Source: Bacteroidota bacterium (GTDB lineage: Bacteria; Bacteroidota; Ignavibacteria; Ignavibacteriales; Melioribacteraceae). Taken from it: DNA of 10,493 nucleotides. The position numbers and the translations under genes are program-made. Of the stretch, positions 6,315 to 10,493 are shown piece after piece. The notes under the pieces are model-generated. The model had not been told where the DNA came from. It worked only from the letters and a program-made list of their open reading frames with translations, and did no database searches. The DNA is taken from contig JAMCSN010000266.1 of the NCBI GenBank assembly GCA_023381535.1, forward strand, positions 1 through 10,493, written 5' to 3'. Every line of letters begins with the position of its first letter. Positions within the stretch are counted from its first letter, which is position 1.

Positions 6315-6335
6315 GTGTCGCCGATTCCGGCACAC
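6315..6335. repeat. GC-rich hairpin with one bulged base
   Basis: GTGT (6315-6318) and GCCG (6320-6323) pair with CGGC (6328-6331) and ACAC (6332-6335), leaving C6319 bulged and a 4-base ATTC loop. It is much more GC-rich than its surroundings. No T run follows on either strand, so it is not a typical terminator. It could belong to a dispersed palindromic repeat or to the dyad cluster just left of it. Confidence 0.4.
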
Positions 6336-6505
6336 ACTACACTTCGCAACATGTTTTTTTAAGTGGTTGTTTTAGGAGAAGATAGCTTTCTTGGTCCAAA
6401 TGTTAGTTAACTTTTTTTATAACGCTGGAGGATGACAGATAAAAGGTTGAGTGTGTTATAAGTTTTTTGACAGCGATAAGGTTTTGTGTGTTATGCTGGG
6501 ATGCC

Positions 6506-6525
6506 CTTTCGCGCAATGGCGAAAG
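6506..6525 (-). terminator. Hairpin just after the last gene of the integrase block (weak candidate)
   Basis: CTTTCGC and GCGAAAG pair perfectly around a 6-base loop, 12 bases beyond the stop of the 63-residue gene. The position suits the end of the integrase block transcript. No T run follows on the minus strand, and a 7-base stem alone is expected by chance in DNA of this length, so confidence is low. Confidence 0.25.
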
Positions 6526-6537
6526 AGGAACTGTCGT

Positions 6538-6729
6538 TCAAAGAGTGGCTGTTAAGTGGTGTGATTTCAGAAATGAAATTGCTCGCGGTGTAAACTTAAC
6601 TAAAAAACCAAACGGTTTACCGGCTTCATCGCTGCAAACAAAAATCCTTGCTCGCATGTCGTCAAGCTTAATCAATTGCTGAATGGTTAGTTTGTTGACG
6701 AAGTAATATTTTTGTTTTTGTAGCTTCAT
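6538..6729 (-). CDS. Hypothetical 63-residue protein
   Basis: The family is not recognised. The N-terminus is basic (MKLQKQKYYF). A middle segment, QLIKLDDMRARIFVCSDE, is followed by a beta-like stretch rich in Gly/Phe (GKPFGFLVKFTP) and a final short helix. There is one cysteine, and no membrane segment or enzymatic motif. The ATG comes two bases after the stop of the preceding gene, whose last codons CCG GAG TAA also supply the CCGGAG ribosome-binding site, so the two are probably coupled. It is the last gene of the integrase block before the 640-base gap. A plus-strand frame over the same DNA is rejected: it has no ribosome-binding site and no neighbours in its direction. Confidence 0.65.
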   Translation of the reverse strand: MKLQKQKYYFVNKLTIQQLIKLDDMRARIFVCSDEAGKPFGFLVKFTPRAISFLKSHHLTATL

Positions 6730-6731
6730 AG

Positions 6732-6953
6732 TTACTCCGGAATAACAATCATCAGTTTGTTTGCTTCCGCAAATCTTAAAATCTCTTTCTCTCTGCGCGA
6801 ACCGGTTTTTGTTTTCTCAAACAATCTACCAAGTTCTTGTTCGATTTGCCATTGCTGAATTTTTTCTTTGACGTTCGGGAATTTTCCCCGAGCAGAGTTG
6901 ATTAAGCTTAGAAGAACCGATCGCTTTAGGCGTGGTGTCATTTGATCTTCCAT
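6732..6953 (-). CDS. Hypothetical 73-residue basic helical protein
   Basis: The family is not recognised. The protein is basic and mainly helical. Residues 6-20 (TPRLKRSVLLSLINS) are followed by KFPNVKEKIQQWQIEQELGR (24-43), then a Lys/Arg-rich segment around GSRREKEIL (51-59) and a short hydrophobic end, MIVIPE. Its size and charge would suit a small nucleic-acid-binding or regulatory protein, but no known fold signature is clear. A GAGGAG ribosome-binding site sits about eight bases before the ATG. It lies four bases after the membrane-protein gene and is followed two bases later by the 63-residue gene. Confidence 0.7.
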   Translation of the reverse strand: MEDQMTPRLKRSVLLSLINSARGKFPNVKEKIQQWQIEQELGRLFEKTKTGSRREKEILRFAEANKLMIVIPE

Positions 6954-6957
6954 AATG

Positions 6958-7458
6958 TTACTCCTCTTGGTTTGTTGTTAGTTTTATTTTTGAAACGACC
7001 TCTTCCCCCAATGGATCTTCGGCAACTAGTAAGAAATAATTATAGCTGGTGATGATATAACTGCTAAAGTAAATGTCGAACGAATAATCAGATTTACCAC
7101 TCTCATCACCCGGCTCAACCAAATGATGGCTACAACAAGTGGAGTATATTTTTCTATTCCGCTCTACCACAAAATAATATTTTTTATAACCTAAGTCATT
7201 TGATTTGTCGGAGCGATCAGTAACCAGAAACCTTATGGGCTTGTCAGCCAAGTTTCTGATGACTAGACTAATCCGCGTAATCCCGTCTAGCGCGCTGTGG
7301 ACCTCCAGCACCTTCAGCAAGAAATCTTTAGAATTAACAATCTCACCAACTTTCTTCTCGGCTAAGGGAGGCTTGCTCTTGATTTCTAAAAAAATTAGTA
7401 GAACAATTGCGCTGATCAGCACCATGAAAACAATTAGAGCAATCTTATTCTTAAACAT
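6958..7458 (-). CDS. Membrane-anchored protein with an extracytoplasmic beta domain
   Basis: Residues 7-24 (IALIVFMVLISAIVLLIF) form one strong membrane segment preceded by Lys4, so the rest should face outward. It is probably a signal anchor, since no cleavage motif or lipobox cysteine follows. The outer part (about 30-166) alternates hydrophobic and polar residues as in beta-sandwich proteins. A stretch around residues 45-80 (FLLKVLEVHSAL, ITRISLVIRNLADKPIRFLV) resembles the immunoglobulin-like DUF4352 type, though I cannot confirm it. STCCSHH (106-112) is unusual and might form a disulfide or bind metal. The gene overlaps the one before by eight bases and has a GGGAG site. Carried next to an integrase, it may be an accessory factor, for example in exclusion or surface modification; that is inference. 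Confidence 0.8.
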   Translation of the reverse strand: MFKNKIALIVFMVLISAIVLLIFLEIKSKPPLAEKKVGEIVNSKDFLLKVLEVHSALDGITRISLVIRNLADKPIRFLVTDRSDKSNDLGYKKYYFVVERNRKIYSTCCSHHLVEPGDESGKSDYSFDIYFSSYIITSYNYFLLVAEDPLGEEVVSKIKLTTNQEE

Positions 7459-7771
7459 TTTGTTTGATCTCCCTCTTTGGTTCTGATAATCGAACTTCTG
7501 TTAGTTCAATGATTGGATAGAATCTATCATCAAAGTCATCCAATACTTTTAACATCATTTGGCTGTAATTGTAGCAATCATCGGTTATTCTTTTCATTTC
7601 GTCTTGATTATTATCAAAGTCCATGAACAAGAGAAAGAAGGGGCTAATTAATGATTTCAATAATCTGTATTGATCTGTCATTTTCTGAAATGCATTGTCA
7701 GCAATCATATTCCGTAAGTAGGACAAATCCTTATCCTGAATTGATAAGCTGGTATCGATTTGATTTTTCAT
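7451..7771 (-). CDS. Hypothetical 106-residue helical protein
   Basis: The family is not recognised. It is acidic and helical, with segments at about 12-35 (DKDLSYLRNMIADNAFQKM) and 55-80, and a short hydrophobic stretch, LISPFFLLFMDF (41-52), too short and interrupted by Pro to be a clear membrane helix. An AAAGGAG ribosome-binding site lies about seven bases before the ATG. The gene starts 16 bases after the integrase stop and overlaps the membrane-protein gene by eight bases. It is therefore likely transcribed with both. It has no excisionase-like winged-helix signature, so I do not call it an excisionase although its position next to the integrase invites that. Confidence 0.75.
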   Translation of the reverse strand: MKNQIDTSLSIQDKDLSYLRNMIADNAFQKMTDQYRLLKSLISPFFLLFMDFDNNQDEMKRITDDCYNYSQMMLKVLDDFDDRFYPIIELTEVRLSEPKREIKQNV

Positions 7772-7787
7772 GTTACTGCTCCTTTTG

Positions 7788-8798
7788 TTAGTTGTTTAAT
7801 TTGTCAATTGCTGAACGTAGATCTTCAGCACGTAGATGTGAATAAATCTCTGTTACAGATACATTGCAATGTCCGAGTAGTTTACTTATTTGGAAAATTG
7901 AAATTCCACGCTGCACTAACCAGCTAGCAAAAGAATGTCTTAAACTGTGGAAACTCAAGTTGGGGTTTACCTTTGCCTCTCGGACATAGCTTTTGAAAAT
8001 ACCGGAGAGATAGTTCGGGTTTATTGGTTTACGGTTATATGTGAAAACTATGTCCCCGTTCTTGTTTCTTTCCCTTTCTGTTAAAATCTGCAATGCCTTA
8101 ATGGATAGAGGCAGCGTTCTAATTTTCTTTGATTTCGTTAAGTGATTTTGATTAGTGAGTGTAAGCAATCGACTTTGGAAATCAATCTGATTCCATTGAA
8201 GAGAGACTAACTCACCTAGTCGCAAACCGCTTTGAATTGCAAAGACAAATAAATCTTTCAGATCCTTCTTTTTCACTTTGCTTATGAGTAGATCAAACTC
8301 TAATTCAGTAAAGAATAACGGCTGTTTTTGTGGCAACCGGAAGCGTTTAATATCTTTGCATGGATTCTGTAAAATGTGACCTTCAGCGATTGCCTTATTG
8401 AAAAGACTATTGATACAGATTAAATCCTTTCTGGCCTGGTAGATTGAACCGTTTTTTATTCTTTGCTCGAAATAATCATTCATCTTCGAGTGAGTAATTT
8501 CATTCAAGGTAATGTTACCCAAAAAGGCTTTGAAATGATCAAGGGTGGATTTATATGCTTTTTGTGTTTTTGATGTGTGGATAGTTTGAGAATAGCTAAG
8601 GAATCTTTCGCAATATTCGTTTAGAGAAACCGATATGAGTTTCTGCAACTTTCTTTTTTCAAATTCCTTTTTGAAATCGGATAGGAACTTAAGCGCCTCA
8701 GCTTTAATTTTTGTTCTGGTGGAGATTGAATTTCTTTTACCATTATCTTGGATGAAATAAATGTAGTAAAATCCGTTTGAATGTTTTGACAGATTCAT
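7788..8798 (-). CDS. int: Tyrosine site-specific integrase
   Basis: This is a tyrosine recombinase that integrates and excises the element at the tRNA-Ser site. The catalytic set is complete: Arg193 in SGLRLGEL, a lysine at 222-225 in the beta-hairpin TKSKKIRTLPL, His284 and Arg287 in FHSLRH, His310 in LLGH, and nucleophile Tyr319 in TEIYSHL. The N-terminal part (1-50) is a small arm-type DNA-binding region with strands HSNGFYYIYF and NGKRNSISTRT. The core-binding (SAM-like) domain covers about 56-150. The length of 336 is usual for a phage-type integrase. A GAGAGAGGG ribosome-binding site lies just before the ATG. The gene reads away from the tRNA fragment, about 95 bases from it, and heads a block of five tightly packed genes. 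Confidence 0.96.
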   Translation of the reverse strand: MNLSKHSNGFYYIYFIQDNGKRNSISTRTKIKAEALKFLSDFKKEFEKRKLQKLISVSLNEYCERFLSYSQTIHTSKTQKAYKSTLDHFKAFLGNITLNEITHSKMNDYFEQRIKNGSIYQARKDLICINSLFNKAIAEGHILQNPCKDIKRFRLPQKQPLFFTELEFDLLISKVKKKDLKDLFVFAIQSGLRLGELVSLQWNQIDFQSRLLTLTNQNHLTKSKKIRTLPLSIKALQILTERERNKNGDIVFTYNRKPINPNYLSGIFKSYVREAKVNPNLSFHSLRHSFASWLVQRGISIFQISKLLGHCNVSVTEIYSHLRAEDLRSAIDKLNN

Positions 8799-8892
8799 AT
8801 AACCCTCTCTCGAATCAAACGTCTTTAAAATGAAAAATCACTCAGAAAAAAAATCATTAATGGGGTAAAGTGTTGGTAATTTAGCATGAAAC

Positions 8893-8967
8893 CGAAGGAA
8901 TGCGGCGGTCTTGAAAACCGTTAAGGATGTAAGTCCTTCCGGGGTTCGAATCCCTGACTCTCCGCCA
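8893..8967 (+). tRNA. tRNA-Ser(UGA) 3' fragment, the right attachment site
   Basis: The fragment has an anticodon arm with stem GCGGT/ACCGT and loop CTTGAAA, anticodon TGA at 8912-8914. It also has a long variable arm with stem AAGGA/TCCTT, a T arm with loop TTCGAAT, the 3' acceptor strand ACTCTCC (8957-8963), discriminator G and encoded CCA. The long variable arm and discriminator G fit serine. The matching 5' strand, GGAGAGT, is absent: the position it should occupy reads GGTAATT, and the D-loop lacks the usual GG. It therefore cannot fold as a working tRNA and is a remnant left by integration. Resemblance to a normal tRNA-Ser starts around CCGAAGG (8892-8898), so the left limit is approximate. 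GCAT upstream happens to pair with ATGC, imitating a D stem. Confidence 0.88.
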
Positions 8968-8998
8968 AACTACGCTAAAGCTTCGTTTGACGGGCCAA

Positions 8999-9370
8999 AT
9001 GTGGTACGTATATTTTCTAAATAGTCTTAGTCATAACTTTCTGTATGTTGGTTCTACCAACAATTTAGCACGACGATTGGAAGAACACAATAATGGGTTG
9101 TCTGTTTCTACAAAACATTACTTACCTTTTGAAATAGAAGCTTACATAGCCGTAAAGACCGAATCGAAAGCAAGAGAACTAGAGAAATATTTTAAGAGTG
9201 GTGCTGGTATTATTCCATCTACCACTATGAAAAGTAATTGCTTATCTATATTGAGAATTGCTATTTTTTCATTGATACCGGATAAATTTGAGAAGAACAA
9301 TGTTAAAGTACAAATTTGGATTAGGCAGGAAAGTTGTCATTATAGTTTTGGGAGCCTTATTATTTTTTAG
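8999..9370 (+). CDS. Small GIY-YIG domain protein with an abnormal C-terminal tail
   Basis: This is a single-domain GIY-YIG protein of the small UvrC-N-terminal-like (YhbQ) group, a nuclease fold of unsettled cellular role. Residues 2-7 (WYVYFL) and 16-18 (YVG) are the two signature strands. Arg26 in ARRLEEHN and Glu62 in RELEKYFKSG are the expected active-site positions. ATG at 8999 matches the family start; a TTG at 8987 would add four residues. Related proteins usually end about ten residues after KSG-x-G with a basic stretch. Here, after GAG (68-70), the sequence turns unrelated and runs 53 residues further, the last 24 codons overlapping the kinase gene. The original 3' end was probably lost. 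The start is 32 bases after the tRNA fragment, and no good ribosome-binding site is visible. Confidence 0.78.
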   Translation: MWYVYFLNSLSHNFLYVGSTNNLARRLEEHNNGLSVSTKHYLPFEIEAYIAVKTESKARELEKYFKSGAGIIPSTTMKSNCLSILRIAIFSLIPDKFEKNNVKVQIWIRQESCHYSFGSLIIF

Positions 9371-10493
9371 TGTATGCTTCGCTTTATTTGCTCAGTTAAC
9401 TGGCTATAGAATGCTTGAGAAACAAGCTCAAGCAAAAGCCGATGGAATTGCGGAATTTGGGAAAGGTATCTTAGAGCATTTGATGGCTGAGAGCAAGCCG
9501 CATATATTAAAAAGAGTGTTAAAATCGGCAATAGTTTCCCCGCAAATAAGTGATGTTATGATATTAGATAAGGATGGTGTAATAGCTGTTCGTTCGACTA
9601 ATAAGGACATCGGTAAAAAATTTAAGCTGGATAATATACCGGACGTAAGTGCAATCTCAAAGGAAAGTTTCTTCCCTGCTGTAGAAAATAAAAATCATTA
9701 TCAATATGTAGTTAACCCGGTATTTAACAAACCTAAATGTTACTCCTGCCACGGAAGTTCAGAGAGAATTTTGGGCTATTACGTTGTTAAAGCTTCGATG
9801 GATGATCTTCTGAAAGTTGCAGAGGAACATCGTTCCTTAAATATTATTTTTACACTTCTAATCGTAATTGGCATAGGGATTACGATAATGTTAGCGCTTT
9901 ATTATATTGTTATTAAACCTGTCAATAGATTAGAACGGCATATGAACAAAATTGGAGATGCAGTTAACCATTCTAAGACTTATGATGATACACAATTCTC
10001 CATGCTAAGTGAATCTAAAAGAAATGATGAAATTTCGGACCTTGAAAAAGCTTTTAATAAGTTGATAAACCGTTTAAATGAAAGTAAGGCAAAGCTGAGT
10101 GAGATGCACCAGAATCAGCTTGAGCAGGCGGATAGGATGTTTACAGTGGGAGAGATGGCAGCCAGCCTTGCTCATGAAATTAAGAATCCTATTTCAGGCG
10201 TAATTGGAGCGCTGCAGATTTTTGACTCTGAAACTCAAAGCGGTGATGCAAAGAAAGAAATTATTGGTGAGATGATGTCTTTGCTGCAAAGGGTGAATAA
10301 TGCAGTGAATGATTTATTAAGCTACGCAAGACCCAAACCTCCGGTTTTTGAAACTGTAGATGTAAACTCGCTTATCAATAAAACTTTATCGCTTATCACT
10401 CCATTGCAGCCGGAGAAAAAAATAAATTACAATGTTGTACTTGGCGATGAATCGTTAGTTATATCTGCCGATTCCAACCAAATGCAGCAAGTA
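9300..10493 (+). CDS. Membrane sensor histidine kinase with a periplasmic CxxCH motif (runs off the right edge)
   Basis: 398 residues are visible. Membrane helices lie at about 12-33 and 182-203 and flank a periplasmic domain (34-181) that contains CYSCH at 147-151, the signature for covalent c-type heme. It is followed by ILGYYVVKASMDDL, a layout I recall from single-heme or redox-sensing kinases. A HAMP domain follows at about 204-260. The phosphoacceptor helix has His292 in SLAHEIKNPISG, the NtrB-like type, and the window ends at the start of the ATP-binding domain (ADSNQMQQV). The kinase probably senses redox state, oxygen or a small ligand, and signals to a response regulator that I expect downstream. 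The ATG at 9300 overlaps the GIY-YIG frame by 71 bases. The ribosome-binding site is weak (GAGAAG). Confidence 0.93.
   Translation, partial: MLKYKFGLGRKVVIIVLGALLFFSVCFALFAQLTGYRMLEKQAQAKADGIAEFGKGILEHLMAESKPHILKRVLKSAIVSPQISDVMILDKDGVIAVRSTNKDIGKKFKLDNIPDVSAISKESFFPAVENKNHYQYVVNPVFNKPKCYSCHGSSERILGYYVVKASMDDLLKVAEEHRSLNIIFTLLIVIGIGITIMLALYYIVIKPVNRLERHMNKIGDAVNHSKTYDDTQFSMLSESKRNDEISDLEKAFNKLINRLNESKAKLSEMHQNQLEQADRMFTVGEMAASLAHEIKNPISGVIGALQIFDSETQSGDAKKEIIGEMMSLLQRVNNAVNDLLSYARPKPPVFETVDVNSLINKTLSLITPLQPEKKINYNVVLGDESLVISADSNQMQQV

Larger units (their letters stand above)
5898..6537. other. 640-base region without a convincing gene; probable control or origin region
   Basis: The region separates the integrase block from the replication block. 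Short open frames exist (for example 28 codons from ATG at 6352 on the minus strand), but none has a ribosome-binding site. The region holds a small dyad at 5983-5999 (GTAATT and AATTAC), AT-rich direct repeats at 6078-6103, a large dyad cluster at 6184-6271, a GC-rich hairpin at 6315-6335, a repeated GTGTGTTAT at 6451-6459 and 6486-6494, and a hairpin at 6506-6525. No clear sigma-70 promoter could be fixed, though the promoter of the replication operon must lie in or before its left end. An operator and/or replication origin is the likeliest use. Confidence 0.6.
1..8967. mobile_element. Integrated phage-like element, right-hand part
   Basis: The region from the left edge to the tRNA-Ser fragment reads as one integrated element. 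All its genes lie on the minus strand. A complete tyrosine integrase sits next to a truncated tRNA 3' end, a DnaB-like helicase follows a winged-helix initiator, and the leftmost gene resembles a tail tape measure protein. Beyond the tRNA fragment the genes switch to the plus strand and look chromosomal. The left end is outside the window; by the usual logic of tRNA integration it should carry the intact tRNA-Ser gene. The crossover lies somewhere in the tRNA-derived sequence, so the exact right boundary is uncertain by up to about 75 bases. No terminase, portal, capsid or conjugation gene is visible here, so the class of element (phage, satellite, plasmid-like) is not settled. Confidence 0.82.

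Noticed and set aside
6266..6352. Minus-strand short frames of 23 and 28 codons in the gap
   Set aside because: Neither has a ribosome-binding site, and both cross the palindromic structures, which explain the sequence better.
6281..6352. Integron attC site
   Set aside because: ACCTAAC fits the RYYYAAC box and the hairpin has a bulged base, but no matching GTTRRRY box was found at the other end, and there is no integron integrase or cassette structure.
7205..7486. Plus-strand frame opposite the membrane-anchored protein
   Set aside because: It is a shadow of a minus-strand gene with a clear membrane segment, ribosome-binding site and overlaps with its neighbours.
9428..9610. Minus-strand frame of 60 codons opposite the kinase
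   Set aside because: It is antisense to a well-supported histidine kinase and has no features of its own.

Overview
The window spans the right-hand end of an integrated mobile element (positions 1 to about 8967) and the start of the host chromosome beyond it (about 8968 to 10493). The DNA is AT-rich and bacterial. A small GIY-YIG gene next to a tRNA is a habit I associate with Bacteroidota and their relatives. Many element genes nevertheless have clear Shine-Dalgarno sequences, and the host sensor kinase has a c-type heme motif. Bacteroidota/Chlorobi/Ignavibacteria-type is my best guess, held loosely.

The element boundary is the best-supported structural finding. A 3' fragment of a tRNA-Ser(UGA) gene lies at about 8893-8967 on the + strand. 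It keeps the anticodon arm, long variable arm, T arm, 3' acceptor strand and CCA. No matching 5' acceptor strand lies upstream. This is what remains when an element integrates into the 3' part of a tRNA gene: this end keeps the fragment, and the intact tRNA should lie at the other end, left of the window. A complete tyrosine integrase (7788-8798) reads away from the fragment.

All element genes are on the - strand, in two blocks. The first, read from right to left, holds the integrase and four tightly packed small genes (7451-7771, 6958-7458, 6732-6953, 6538-6729), one of them membrane-anchored. Next comes a 640-base gap without a convincing gene, rich in dyads and repeats. The second block starts with a 59-residue ribbon-helix-helix-like protein at 5718-5897. 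It continues through a coiled-coil protein, a 140-residue protein ending in a possible sliding-clamp motif, a winged-helix replication initiator, and a DnaB-like helicase with an altered Walker A motif. It then runs into five small helical proteins, a 190-residue protein, and the N-terminal 229 residues of a protein resembling a tail tape measure.

The likely picture is an integrated phage or phage-like element with an integration/accessory module, a regulatory or origin region, a replication module, and a set of small helical proteins leading into a putative virion gene. No terminase, portal or capsid gene is recognisable here, so whether it is a complete phage, a satellite or another integrative element is open. 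On the host side, the GIY-YIG gene has an unusual C-terminal tail, and its last 71 bases overlap the start of a membrane histidine kinase with a periplasmic CxxCH motif; that gene runs off the right edge.
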